From: Forficula auricularia
Taxonomy: Eukaryota > Arthropoda > Insecta > Dermaptera > Forficulidae
Length of the DNA stretch: 64,000 bases
Assembly (NCBI GenBank): GCA_024734495.1
Contig: JALMQS010000225.1
Coordinates: forward strand, 13,297,573-13,361,572
Direction of reading: 5' to 3'
Below are positions 22,681-34,433 of the stretch, one piece after another. The notes under the pieces were generated by a model. The model worked only from the letters and a program-made list of their open reading frames with translations, had not been told where the DNA came from and did not search any database. How positions within the stretch are numbered: position 1 is the stretch's first letter; each line of letters begins with the position of its first letter. A program made the translations under genes and the position numbers.

Positions 22681-25600
22681 CTAAGTACTTTGCTTATTGG
22701 CTGCGAAGGCAATCGACTGATCGATTTCTCTTTGGCCCGATTGCGTTTCGATTTCCGTTTCATTTCTGGTATCTGAAACAAACAAAACACATTTGGTTAA
22801 TTATGTTAAAAGTGACGTATCAATTAAAATTCTTAAGAATATAATAAATAATATTCCCTTGTGACTCTATTTCCGTTGTTGATATTAACCACATCCTATT
22901 GGGATGTGAAACACACAGATCGTTTGTACCTTAATAAATGGAAAACATGATTTCCTTACAAAAGCAAAGATTCTATTGGCATCTCTATACCTAGGAGGTC
23001 CATCTGCAGATACAATTATTGGGCATATAATATCCATTGGCTTCCAATTATTACCCAATGATCATTAACGAAAAACCTCGAAATTTTCGGACTTTTTCTA
23101 GTTTTTCGCTTATAACTCGAAAACAGTTCATATTTTGTAAATAATCGTTCTATAGTAAATTAAAGAGGACAAAATTTTGCGTCAAGTATAAAAAAGAAAA
23201 GAAAAATTGGTCTAGTAGTTCGATTTACAATAGGGGTCCAAAAAACAGCCCCCTGGATCACTTTTGAATATCCCAAAAACTCGCACTTTTTTTGATTTTT
23301 TTCCCATTTTGACCATGAAGGAGCAGGTTTTCAACAAAGACTACTCTACTACTTAAACTAGATTAAATTTGCTACAATTGAAACAAAGTTTCATCTTAAT
23401 TGGATAATGGTAACCCGTGCCGCAATGAGGTTGAAGTTTTGAAAAAAAATGCAATTTTTTGCAAAAAATCGCAGTTTTTCCTTCATAAAATGAAAACCAC
23501 TCATCCTAGAAACTTGATTCCGATCTCATTGTCTAGAATATTTTGTTGACTTGAACGTACACTTGGAGCACTTTTTTGATAAAACTCTTAGATTTATAGA
23601 TATCCTACATTTTCGGACAGGACAAGATCCGAATCCTGAAAAGCGTCATGGAAAATGCTAGATATTTATAAATTTAAGAGTTTTATCAAAAAAGAGGTCC
23701 AATGAAACTTTCAAGTCAACAAAATTTCCTAGAGAATGAGATAGAAATCAAGTTTCTGGGATCAGTGGTTTTCATTTTATGAAGGAAAAACTACGATTTT
23801 TTTGTAAAAATTGCAGTTTTTCAAAACATCAAGCTCATTACAGCAAGGGTTACCATTATCCAATTAAGATAAAACTTTGTTTAAATTGTAGCAAAATTTA
23901 ATCTACTTTAAGTAAATAGAGTAGACTTTGTCGAAAACGTGGTCATTAATGTTCAAAATGGGAAAAAATCGAAAAATGTGGGAGTTTTTGAGAAAGGTAT
24001 TCAAAAGTGATTCGGGGGGCTGTTTTTTGGATCCCCATTAAAAATTGAACTACTTTTGCATTTTTTTCAATCGACGCGAAATTTTGTCCTCTTTAATTTA
24101 CTATAGGACGGTTATTTACAAAATATGGACCGTTTTCGAGTTATAAGCGAAAAATTGAAAAAAGTCCGAAAATTTCGAGGTTTTTCGGCCACCAAAAGTT
24201 GTCCCTCATACTTTCGAGGTCGCAAACTTCGATTTGGCATACCCACACCATACCAAACGATCCTAAAAAAAAAAATATTTTCCCGAAATTAATGTAAGCT
24301 GAAACCCTCTATATACTGGGCTAATATGTTTAATCAAGAATTGTTCTTTTTTAATTTCTTGAAGTACCTATTTGTTTTAATAAAAAAAATTCCCACTAAA
24401 TAGTTTGCTTTGAGGATTGACTCCTCCCCCACCCCATGAAAATTTCTGGCTACGCCTGTGATTGTATGGATAACGAATTCTCACCAAGATTATCCGGATA
24501 TGCGGTGGCGTTTAATCTCTGTCGTTTCTCATTTATGTACATCTCATCGGAGAAGTGATTGGAGCAGATAACCCGGGAGCGGAGCTGCTTCAGGGTCAGG
24601 TTCTTCACTTTGGGTATGTTGATTTTGGAAACCCATAGCTGACATCTGCAACATAAATCGGGGAGGGACTCATTTAGAGATATTTATCGGGCATTTCAGT
24701 AACTGACCAGCTCAACAATCAATATGACCGCTGCACGACATCATACATCGCTATTGGTAAATTGTAAGTACAGTATTGCCGCAATGTGGTAGAAATTGAA
24801 ACTAACGCAATCGGGTCGCTGTCACAAATGTCATATGCATAATCAAAGACTAAATAAACATTGGTTTTTGTTTAGGAGCCGTCCATAAATTAAGTCGGGG
24901 GAGGGGCATCTCAGATTTGTGACAAAATGTGACAGGGGGGCCCGGGGATCTTAAAGATTGTGATGTCATTAAAGTCAAATTAAAATTTTTTAAAATTTTC
25001 AAATATTGTATATTTTTTTAGATTTCAGGTTATTATTATTGCAACCTGAAAATGTTGGTAAAATAAATCTAGACAAAAAATTATAAGCAAGCAATTTTTA
25101 GCAAAAATATTAAATTTTTTTTCCAATTAAATAATGTTAAAATTAAATTTCTTTAGTTGAGTTTAATTTATAAAAAAAATTATACAATTATTAAATTATA
25201 GGGTATAACAATGGTAGTGTGACGTAACAATACAGGGGGTCTCAATGAAAATGTGACAGAAGGGGATGGGCTTTAAAAATCTTGAAATTCGTGTGATGTA
25301 ATTTATGGGGGGCCCCTCATATGACATTTTAACACTGATCAATCAGCTGTCAGAAGACCCGATTGTGGTAGTACAAGTTTTCACCGCCAGTTTGCGTATC
25401 TGCAATTTCCAGTTACCAATTGTTCCATTAGCTGCCAAAGATAAATTTTTAGTATATTTGCTTCAATTTATAATAAAATAATTAATATATTTCGTGCAGC
25501 TGCCATATTGGATTCTAAAGTGACATGTTACTAAAAATGGTCTATTAGAGATGATAAACGTTAAACAGGTGACAGTACTTACTTCTCAGCGTTTTGCGGG

Positions 25601-25851
25601 AAAGTGTGGAACCGCACGTTGGACTGGACAGTGCGTTTGCACTTTTTGATTCCGCAAATGAAACAGGCCTTGTGCCATTCATCGAGGGCGGCGGGGTCCA
25701 TTGTGGCTTGAAACCGAGACTCCAGAGTCAGGGGACGGTCAAAGCCATCGGGCACACACCTGCTGGACAACACGGAGCACTGAACGAGGCAGTCCGATTC
25801 CAACCGAAACGCTCCCCGCCCGCCAATAAGCAAAGTAGACAACACATCCAT
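22681..25851 (-). CDS. THAP-type zinc-finger protein, three exons
   Basis: Exons 25851-25583, 24645-24485 and 22772-22681 have GT/AG borders, agree in phase and give 173 residues ending at TAG 22681. The THAP C2CH signature is complete across the first junction: Cys66-x4-Cys71 (CGIKKC), Trp94 (CQLWV), Cys117-x2-His120 (ICSNHF) and an AYP in place of the usual AVP. Such domains bind DNA through zinc. The C-terminal exon adds a short charged tail, with no coiled coil or transposase-like domain. A second ATG (residue 51) has a better context (ACAATGG) than the first and may be the real start, which would leave 123 residues. The partner and target are unknown. Confidence 0.8.
22845..23050 (+). 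mobile_element. LINE fragment
   Basis: A frame with VVDINHILLGCETHR resembles the C-terminal zinc-knuckle region of LINE polyproteins (T-V-x-H-I-L-L-x-C). It lies in the second THAP intron. Confidence 0.45.
23069..24187. repeat. Foldback element of about 1.1 kb
   Basis: Left arm starts CGAAAAACCTCGAAATTTTC and the right arm ends with its complement. The arms (about 540 bp each) pair along most of their length, with the centre near 23625 (GATTTATAGATATCC and complement). Related to 33243-34433 and 54560-55095. No ORF. Confidence 0.85.
24883..25325. mobile_element. MITE with AGGAGCC...GGGCCCCT ends
   Basis: Inverted ends AGGAGCCGTCCATAAATTA and TAATTTATGGGGGGCCCCT, with inner TGTGACA repeats. 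Related to 5397-5915 and 19510-19680. Lies in the first THAP intron. Confidence 0.65.
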
Positions 25852-26372
25852 TGATATAGATAATCAATGGTCACAAGTATATAATAATTTCTACAACTAG
25901 GATTATGGAATTAGAGGAAAATTATAAAATAAATATATATATATTAGTGCAAATGAGACTTCCAGAGTGATAAGAGAAATAACGCAAGAAAACAGAAAAG
26001 AGAAACAATCATGCAAACAATAAGACAATGAAAATCTGGAAAAAAAACAAAACAAAATAAATAACAAACAATAATAGAGTTAGAGACATATAGAAACTCA
26101 GGGGGTGATCTAGATTCTATGTTGGACACCGGTGGCTGGTCCGTGGCGTAATTTTAATGGTCAGCAAAGAAAAGAACTTTCTGAAAATGATAGTGACCCA
26201 ATGGAGGAGTGTTTTAAAAATAATTTAAAACAGGGCTGCTCACAAGGGGGGGGGGTTAAGACGCAGAGCGCGTCATTGAATTTCTAGGAAGGGTAGGGTC
26301 ACGGCGCCGGCGGAACGATCTTAGGCCAGTGAGGGTCAAAACTTGGAAAGTGATGTAGGCCTACCGGGGGAT
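25852..26372. other. Upstream flank of the THAP gene
   Basis: No clear TATA box or splice acceptor can be assigned. 26230-26250 has a poly-G run. No gene. Confidence 0.4.
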
Positions 26373-26380
26373 CTGGGGGC

Positions 26381-26649
26381 CAGGCGCGGATCCAGACCTC
26401 TGTTTTGGGAGGGGGGGGGGGCGGTCGCCGGTATATAAGATCTACTTTTGATCTCGGAAGTGTGTCGCGATCGAATTGTCCAAGCGATGGGGGGGGGGGG
26501 GGTCAGAGACGCCGCCGCCCCCCACATAGAACTTTATTTTCTTCAATTTTAATGTTATAAAAAAAAAATTAAATAAACATATACAAATGTTGATCTCCAA
26601 TGCTTTGGGGGGGGTCGCCCCCATCGCCCAACCCCTGGATCCGCGCATG
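26381..26649. mobile_element. hAT-type MITE, 269 bp, with exact 8-bp target duplication
   Basis: Ends CAGGCGCGGATCCAG and CTGGATCCGCGCATG are flanked by CTGGGGGC on both sides (26373-26380 and 26650-26657). Contains two poly-G runs. No ORF. Confidence 0.8.
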
Positions 26650-26659
26650 CTGGGGGCTC

Positions 26660-27974
26660 GTTCCCAGAAAATTTTGAAGCAAATTGATACAATTTAACCC
26701 ATTTTTAAGCAGTTTGTAGCTGTGGTTTTATTGAAATTTCTTTCTTTAGGAAGTCCGCTGACCCCTTGACAAATTCCTAGGGGGTTCAGCTGACCCCCTG
26801 ACCCCACTATTTCGCCGTCCCTGTGGAGGGTTGAAAATTTTAGCATTGCCGTTAGAGTACAAATGTATTATTTACAGTACATTTTACTAAAGTGAATAAG
26901 TACATTGGAAAAAAAGGGCATCACTGATTATACTAGGTATATACTAAAAATAAAAGCGGTCAAGTTTATAACTTCAACAAAAGGCTCATGAAACTGAAGG
27001 GAAGTGAGTAATTAAGATTTAAATTAATTACATTTTTTAGTATTGAGATTAAGAGCTGATTATCCCAAAATTAAAAAAGGAAGGGAGGGGGGGGGGGGGT
27101 TAAAAAATTAAAATTATTAATTTTCAATCAAAAAAAAAAAAAAATTAAAAATTAAAACAAGAAAAATTAAATTTACTATAAAATGGCCCGCTAATAAAAA
27201 AAAATAGTTATCTCTTTCGGGGCACCAAATCAGTTTATTTTACACTTGAGAGGACCAAACCGCGATTTTTTTTTAATGAAATTTACACAAAATAAAATAA
27301 TATCGAAAATTGGGGGGTTCAAAATAATTTAGATATATCATTACAAGTCCTAGACCCTTTAATCGATTCGTAGATTTTTCAATACAATGTCTAACTATGT
27401 GAAATTGGTAGTGATCAAAAATATTTTCAAACAAAATACGATGAAAGCTGATATTTCTAATAAAATAGTCTCATGATTAAAAGGAGATATTATTAATGGG
27501 CTCAACATTTATGGGGGGGGGGTGGGGGTTCTTTCGTAAATAATTATAAATTATTAGGGAGAAAGGCCAGGTGTATGGTAAAGTCATGTGAATGGACACA
27601 TCAGCTTATCTTGAGGTAAGATTACTATAACTTAAGTAAAAACTTTTAGTCGAACATATACAGCCTACATTAAAACTTAGGGAACGCGGTGTATGTTTAT
27701 AGTGAAACATTTTTAAAATTATAATAGGTTGATGGAGTTGGTGGTGTTTCACATTGTTTCTCCAACCTATTATAATATACCTACAGATCCTACATGTCAG
27801 AGAAGTATTTTGTTTCTAGAAATTTGCGTCACTAAAATCAGTCGCTCAGAAACCAATGCGGTTAAGTCAATAAGTCATAAGAATTTATTCCATCCAGAAA
27901 AGAAAACATATTCCAGAAGAAATAAAAAATTTTAATTATTTTTATGATGTACTAAAATAATAATTAATTTTTTA
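26660..27974. other. Intergenic stretch with small repeats
   Basis: 27030-27115 and 27545-27610 are fragments of the 820-bp repeat. 27665-27780 is a small foldback around AGGTTGATGGAGTTGG with a PLE-tail-like GTGAAACATTTT. The 68-codon frame at 27729 is not credible as a gene. Confidence 0.45.
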
Positions 27975-28803
27975 CTTTACCATACGGGGTATGGTCAAGT
28001 ATGTGTAATCGTGCATGAAAAAAGTGTTTTTTTCCTTCTTTTTTTCAAAATATCTAAAAACGGCTTAAACTATTTTGATTAAAAAAATTGAGCGAAACCA
28101 TGGCATTTAGGTCTACAAAAAATCTCTAATAAGTGAACATCGAAAAAATTATATTTTTCGAGATAATAATTGTTTTGTCAAAATGTCTGTTAGTTAGTCT
28201 GTGCGTTACCAAATTTGTGGACGAGCTAGCTCAAAAACTAGCGTGAATATCGAAACCAAATTTCACACGTAGTTTTGGTCCATTGAGATTAAGATCTGAT
28301 TAGATTTTGGTGCATATCGACCCAAAATTAAGGGGGGTCGAGGGGGGGTTAAAAATTAAAAATCTAGGTCGTTTGAGCAAACTCAACCAAATTTTGTATA
28401 CATAATCAGTGGACCCCCAGAAGTCTAAAAATGCAAAATCTAACAGCCCGAAATGGGGGGGAGGGGGGTGGGCGGAGGGTCAAAAAATGAAAATCTTGGG
28501 CATTTACCAAACTAAACCAAATTTTGTATACATAATCAGACCCAAGAAGTCTAAAAATGCAAAAACTAACCGCCCGAAATGGGGAGGGGAGGGTCGAAAA
28601 ATGAAAATCTTTGCCATTTACCAAACTCAACCAAATTTTGTATACATAATCAGTGGATCCCAGGAGTCTAAAAATGCAAAAACTAACCCCCCCCCCCCTA
28701 CAGGATTATAAATAATTTTATTAAATATTAAATATAAGTGAGGGGCCAGGTTGTATGGTAAAGTCAAGTGGATGGCCACATCAGAACACGTCAGCTTATT
28801 TTA
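27975..28803 (+). mobile_element. Dispersed ~820-bp repeat with ~116-bp tandem units (copy 2)
   Basis: Opposite in orientation to 231-1048. Starts ACTTTACCATACGGGGTATG and has tandem units at 28370-28695 (CAAATTTTGTATACATAATC). Ends near CATCAGAACACGTCAGCTTA. Confidence 0.65.
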
Positions 28804-28887
28804 TTTTGAGAACTGAATTTTGAGGTTATTGGATAAAAAAATACTTGGTAGGTTTCACATTAAGATATAAAAAATAGTTACTTTCTG

Positions 28888-28934
28888 TTTCTCCTGAAGA
28901 TGGGTTAGTCACCCGAAATATATATATCGAGATT
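28888..28934 (+). ncRNA. Hammerhead ribozyme motif
   Basis: CTGAAGA, stem II GGGT/ACCC, GAA, A/T-repeat stem III ending ATC. Stem I TCTC/GAGA. Confidence 0.65.
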
Positions 28935-28947
28935 AAAGATTCTCCAA

Positions 28948-29783
28948 TCCTTCTCACCCCTTGGTACAGAGAATTCAGTCATTATATGGGGGTCAACCGG
29001 GGACGATTGCGAAATTATTTATTGGGTCCCAGGACATACAGGGATTGAAGGCAACGATGCAACTGACCTTCTTGCCAAAATGGGAGCTAATAAGGCGGCT
29101 GTTGATTTTTCTCAAATATTTTTAGAAGACTCCGAAAAAGTTTTTTAAAAATCAATTAAAGAATTCCTGGTATGATGAGTGGGCGAGGGAGAATGCAATC
29201 CTTAAGAGAGTCAAACCTAACATTTGTCCACTAAGTACATATGATATGCCTAGAAGAATGCAAACCAAATTAATACGTCTAAGAATAGGGCACTGCTTTT
29301 TCTCACATGGGTTCTTGATTCTTAGAGAAAATACCCTATGGTGTGGTATATGCAGCTCTGGAATCACAGTGGACCATGTATTAATTGAGTGTCCTTTATA
29401 TAGTTCTGCAAGATTAAAATTTAATATTGGAAATATATCTATCCTAAATCTTCTAGGAAATCAAGAAAAATTTTGAAAATTTATTCGGGTATTTAGATAA
29501 AATAGGACTTCTAAATTTAATTTGATTTTTTTTTAATAAAGAGTTACGTTTTGTTCTGTGATATTTTTGAGTTATTGTTGCTATCACTTATTAGATTTTT
29601 GTTGAATACTATTTCGAACTCTATTGGCGTAAACTGTAAAACAACGGACAGATGGATATGACCTGATAAAAAAAAAAAAAAAAACACTAGATTGAGACAG
29701 ATAATTAAATGGATAAAAGATCAGTTTTCTGAGGCGCTAATGGCCCTAGCAGTCGATGCGCCCTTAAAAAAAAAAAAAAAAAA
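28948..29783 (+). mobile_element. 5'-truncated LINE with RNase H remnant and poly-A tail
   Basis: Flanked by a 13-bp target duplication AAAGATTCTCCAA (28935-28947 and 29784-29796). The frame begins in an RNase H domain (VPGHTGIEGNDATDLLAKMG). After a frameshift it continues into a C-terminal zinc-knuckle region (RLRIGHCFFSH, CGICSSGITVDHVLIECP) seen in Jockey/I-type LINEs. Ends in GATGCGCCC plus poly-A. Inactive. Confidence 0.8.
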
Positions 29784-29892
29784 AAAGATTCTCCAAAAAT
29801 AAATTCGTTTTATTTTTTATATCTTAATGTGAAACCTACCAAGTATTTTTTATCCAATAATTTAAAAAATGTTTCACCAAGTACTAACACCA

Positions 29893-30234
29893 AATTCATA
29901 AAAACTATTGAATTTTGAGGCCCCAAGAGCGCTCAAGCCTGTGCAGAAATCTGCTACTGTTATTTTATATACACAAAATAAAATAATATCGAAATAAAAA
30001 ATATATATACCTACTATAAAATACCTATGTATTCTAGAAGGTTTTATGTTGGTAAGCTATTTGTGTAATTTATCGTATCATAATAAATTATAATTTACCA
30101 TATTGGCCATGTATTTTAAAATAGTACCTACATATTTTCAAAAATATTATTGTTTTTTTAATAAGAATATTTAAAATTGCTTGTTGTTATGCAAGTAGAT
30201 TGTACGTGATATTGTAAGAGTTCGTGGCTGTGAT
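29893..30234. other. A+T-rich stretch with nothing recognised
   Basis: No gene, hairpin or known repeat end seen. Confidence 0.4.
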
Positions 30235-30735
30235 GAAACTATACTAGATGAAGGAGGAGGAAATGAAAAAATGCATGTGATTTAAAAGTGATTAGATTCT
30301 AATTTGGATTTTCTGTTTGTAAATAAATAATGATGGGATATATGATGACCTCACATAAGGGTCAAATATCTAATTATAATGTAATATATAGAAAAGATTT
30401 ATATAAACTCATTACTTTCATTCTGAAACTTTTGGGTCCAGGCACGTTAAAAATTCGCATGAAGCTAAAAGAAATTTTTATTTTTGACAAGGCTTGGTTC
30501 GATCACATATGTGTACCGCATTTTGTGTATAACTGTAAGTCTAAATAACCAACTTGGTCAACTTATAATTTTTTATAAAAAAATATATCAATTAACATCC
30601 ATTTGTAAAAAAAATTTTTTAGCTAATTGACTGAAGATGGCCAAATAAAATTTAGGCCGAAACGTCTCATTAAAGGTGTTTTATTGAACCCAGTGATTCC
30701 ATCTTTGGCTGATACCTCCTCCTTCATCTAGTATG
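30235..30735 (+). mobile_element. Hammerhead element with CTAGATGAAGGAGG ends
   Basis: Termini are inverted copies (TACTAGATGAAGGAGGAGG and CCTCCTTCATCTAGTATG). The hammerhead lies at 30625-30674. No similarity to the PLE-tail family at its ends, so it is a separate family. Confidence 0.7.
30625..30674 (+). ncRNA. Hammerhead ribozyme motif, GGCC stem II type
   Basis: CTGAAGA, stem II GGCC/GGCC with A/T-rich loop, GAA, palindromic ACGT, then C. Stem I TGA/TCA. Confidence 0.7.
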
Positions 30736-30954
30736 ATTGTACGTGATAATAAAAAATATACATTCAGCATCTTAAAGTTATTCGAATGTTGAGGTTTAGA
30801 AATAAAAGATTCTAGCTATTGTTAACATTGGTATTTATATTTACTAAGAAAAAATGGGTAAGGTACTTTAGGAAGATAAACCTTGCCCGGATGGATGATC
30901 AAAGTATTAATATTTACTCAAAAATTGTTATTTATTTATTTATTTTTAATGGAA

Positions 30955-31115
30955 AATATTTTGTTTTGCCTAGAGTAGCAGAGTCGATGATTCATAAAGA
31001 GAAATCAATAAGGTTGTCCTCTGCTTGATGCAAATAAACATATATATAAAGAATATATATAATTTATTTGTTTGAGACTCTAGTTTGCGAGCTGACCTTC
31101 ATCATCAGTCTTTTT
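30955..31115 (-). mobile_element. Hammerhead element remnant ('AGTAGCAGA' relatives)
   Basis: TTTTGCCTAGAGTAGCAGAG and AGGTTGTCCTCTGCTTGATG match the 123-bp insertion at 40831-40953. The hammerhead at 31076-31108 has CTGATGA but CAAAC in place of GAAAC. Confidence 0.6.
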
Positions 31116-31324
31116 AATTAGTAATATTTTTTTGAAAAAAATATTTATTGATTTTATTTAAAATATTAAATATTTTCTTTTTTTAAAAAAATTCATTAAT
31201 AAAGGGAGAATTTCTCTGAAAGGTTTGATTTTGAAATATACGTTTTTAAGATTGTTCTATAAGAGATTTGTATTTTTTTTAATATTTTAAATGCAAACAA
31301 CAAATATTTTTCTTTTCTATATAT

Positions 31325-31570
31325 AATTTATTTGTTAGAGACTATAGTTTCGAAGGTTTGATCTTAATCATCAAACTTTTTTAATTTAAAATATTTTTTC
31401 TGTTATTTCTCATGGGTTCAATAACTCGGTTGGATTTAGAGAAATTGTTTTGTTGTTATAGCAAGCTGATCTTATAACAAACGAATTTGAGAAATAAGAG
31501 ATAAAATACTTTTAATTAATACAATTGATGATGAAGGCCAATCTTTCGAAATTATAGACTTAATAGCAAA
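31325..31570. mobile_element. Foldback with two opposed degraded hammerheads
   Basis: Minus-strand motif at 31340-31374 (TTGATGA, then GAAACTATAGTC) and plus-strand motif at 31525-31559 (TTGATGA, then GAAATTATAGAC). The first core base has changed from C to T in both. Confidence 0.5.
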
Positions 31571-31630
31571 TAAATTATATATTATGTTCATTATTTAAAT
31601 GTATAGAATGTTTATTTACATTTTATTTTT

Positions 31631-31670
31631 TGCCAACGTTTCGTCAACTTTGTTGACTTCCTCAGAGCTC
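31631..31670 (-). ncRNA. Hammerhead ribozyme motif, GUCAAC stem II type
   Basis: CTGAGGA, stem II GTCAAC/GTTGAC with loop AAA, GAA, palindromic ACGT, cleavage base T. Confidence 0.65.
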
Positions 31671-31776
31671 AAACAAATTAACTTCTTTGCATATTTGTCA
31701 TTCTATTAATATTTATTCTTAGCAAACACAATAAGGCCAGTCATCGAACAGATTGAAAATATTTTCCTATTTGTTT

Positions 31777-31817
31777 GAGCCCTGAGGAAGTCAACAAAGT
31801 TGACGAAACGTTGGCAA
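31777..31817 (+). ncRNA. Hammerhead ribozyme motif, GUCAAC stem II type
   Basis: Mirror partner of the motif at 31631-31670. CTGAGGA, six-pair stem II, GAAACGTT. Stem I GCC/GGC. Confidence 0.7.
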
Positions 31818-31890
31818 AAATAAATATTATTTGCATAAGCTATTGTCCTTATTTCCCTATAACAACTTATTAATTTAATCGATGGACATA

Positions 31891-33242
31891 AATAATCAAA
31901 ATAATTTAATAATAGAATTATTTTTATAATTTGTAATAATATATTAATTGTTAATTTTTGGTTTGTTATAAAATAGGAATATAAGTGAAAATAGTGTGGT
32001 CTATTTACATCAGTTTATTTTATAAGCATTATAAGATAAATTTATTGTTGTTAATTGTTGTTAAATTTTTGAAATTTGAATCTTTAACTCTATTTATATG
32101 AAAACTTTATTTTTATCTGTGATTTGCGAATTTAAACAATGGACCATATTGTCAACCTGAGACATTTCTGCTACAGGATTGTGTAAGACGAGCAAGATTT
32201 CAAGTTTTAAGAATAAGAAAATGATTATAAGTAATAATAATAATAATAATACCTAATGTTTATTTACTTTGTTGCATAATAAATAAATATATTTATATTC
32301 TTTTTTGAAGGGGTTAAAATAAACAAAAAATATAAATAATAAGATCAAGAAAAACAATCAACCAATAATGGTTTTTATAACAATCCCAGACAAATAATTA
32401 AACAATACAAATAAATCATTGTTAATACACTATTATAAGGAATAATTTGAATCACTTACGTTTAAATCAAGCGATCAATTTGGCGAATTCTTGTTCTCTC
32501 TCGTGACACTTGTGATTTCTGGTGAATAATTCGCTAATGATGAATTAAAATTGCAGTAGAAATGTTAACAACTAACGGAGGAAATCACTTAAATCACACT
32601 GAATAGAATATAAATTGGCAATTTAACAAAGAAATTGATATAAACCGGAGAATTTGCATAAAACACGAATTTTGTGTGTTTATTACATGTGAGTTTCAGA
32701 ACAGGTGAGTTTTCGTCTAAGCAGGGTTGCCAAGTTTGTAAAAATACAGCGCCTTATCGGTATTATTATTCAAATTATTATGACAGATAAATGTAAAAAA
32801 AGGAAAATTTTATAATATGGATTTATCAAAAAATTATAACATTGTAGTTTAAAAAAAAAATAATAATATGAGTAAACCTGCATTATATTAATTTGAATGA
32901 GCGAAAATCGAGGAAAAAAATTCCCGATATAATTTTCTTGTTATTTTTATTAATATATTTTATTTTAATTATTATTATTATTATTATTGATAATTTTATG
33001 TAAATATAGGTAAATATTTTATTTTTTGTTTAATATATTAGATCTGTGGGCAGAATGGGTGGTTTTGAAAAAGGAGCCCGGACGGACTCATTGAGGATTT
33101 CGAAACGCCAAAATTTGTAATTATTTATTACAATATAAAAATATTTTCTCATAAATTTTTATTTTTCAAAACGAGACAATTTTGACAATTTTTTCGAAAC
33201 AGAGAATGAGGCGCCTTCCATGCCATTTTAGAAAGAGAGAAG
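31891..33242. other. Intergenic stretch
   Basis: Mostly A+T-rich with (TAA)n near 32230 and (TAT)n near 32965. A donor-like GTAAGT (minus, near 32460) and GCAGGGTTGCCAAG at 32720 could mark a first exon or a hAT end; I cannot tell which. Confidence 0.35.
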
Positions 33243-34433
33243 TACTAGTTAGTCCAGGCAAATTACGTGAAAAAATGGCATAAACAGGAAATAATTCCCG
33301 GTTAAGATTTTATTGCTGGAATACCTTTATTAGTATTGCATATCCTAAGTTTTCCACCAAATCTGTGTTGTAGAAATTTTTCTACGCGTCTCAAAATGAG
33401 AAAATTTCGGAGTTTTTTTACAGTTTTTCTTGAATAACTCTAAAACGGCTTATTAATTCAAGAAGATATCTATTAGATAAATTAAAGCTCTTTAAATTTG
33501 CTACAATTTAAATAAAGCTTCATTCTAATTGGATAATAGTAACACGGGGTTGAAGTTTTGAAAAAATGCAATTTTTTGAAAAAATCGCAGTCTTTCCTTC
33601 ATAAAAAGAAAACCTATCATCGTATAAACTTGATTCCTATTTCATTGTCTAGTAAATATCGTTGACTTGAACGTTTACTTGGACCACCTTTTTGATAAAA
33701 CTCTTAGATTTATAGATATCCAGCATTTTCCATGACGCTTTTGAAGATTCGGATCATATTCTGTTCGGAAAATGTAGAATATCTATAAATTTAAGAGTTT
33801 TATCAAAAAAGTGATCCAAGTAAACGTTCAAGTCAACAAAATTTATTAGAGAATGATATAGAAATCAAGTTTCTACAATGAGTAGTTTTCTTTTTATGAA
33901 GGAAAAACTGCGATTTTTTGAAAAAAATTGCATTTTTCAAAACTTCAACCTCATGTTACCATTATCCAATTAGAATGAAACTTTATTTAAATTGTAGAAA
34001 ATTTAATCTAGTTTAAAAATGTTTAGAGTCGTCTTTGTTGAAAACGTGATCCTTCATGGTCAAAATGTGGAAAAATCGAAAAAAGTACACGTTTTAGCGA
34101 TATTCAAAAGAAATCCCGGGGGCTGTTTTTTGACAGGCGCTAGAACCGGTTCTACTTAACTAAAATAGATGAAATTGTTATAGTTTTACGCGTAATTTAA
34201 AGAGCTTTAATTTATCTAATGGATATCTTTTTGATTTGATAAGCCGTTTTAGAGTTATTCAAGAAAAACTCCGAAATTTTCTCATTTTGAGGAGCGTAGA
34301 AAAATTTCCACAACACAGATTTGGGGAGAAAACTTAGGATAGTAATATTGGAGTACCAATAAAGGTATTCCAGCAATAAAATCTTTACCGGGAATTATTT
34401 CCTGTTAAAATCTTAATTTGCCTGGACTAAGTA
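33243..34433. repeat. Foldback element of about 1.2 kb
   Basis: Outer arms AGTCCAGGCAAATTACGTG and AATTTGCCTGGACTAAG. The inner core (TTGATAAAACTCTTAGATTT and complement, TCCATGACGCTTTTGA) matches 23069-24187. No ORF. Confidence 0.85.

Larger units (their letters stand above)
28845..29892 (+). mobile_element. Penelope-like non-autonomous element, split by a LINE
   Basis: GGTAGGTTTCACATTAAGAT at the left pairs with its complement near 29820-29841. A hammerhead lies at 28888-28934 and the tail is AATGTTTCACCAAGTACTAA. A LINE (28948-29783) sits inside. Confidence 0.75.
31595..31890. mobile_element. Foldback element with two opposed, well kept hammerheads
   Basis: Same family as 8005-8290 but with better cores. 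The arms face each other (GCCAACGTTTCGTCAAC and GTTGACGAAACGTTGGC) around about 110 bp. Ends match AATAAGTTGTTGTAGGGAA. Confidence 0.75.

Noticed and set aside
25594..25854. 86-codon plus-strand frame
   Set aside because: Antisense shadow of the first THAP exon, which is supported by a complete zinc signature across exons.
26231..26823. hAT element from CAGGGCTGC to GCCGTCCCTG enclosing the MITE at 26381
   Set aside because: The 8-bp flanks do not match, so the two ends are probably from different elements.
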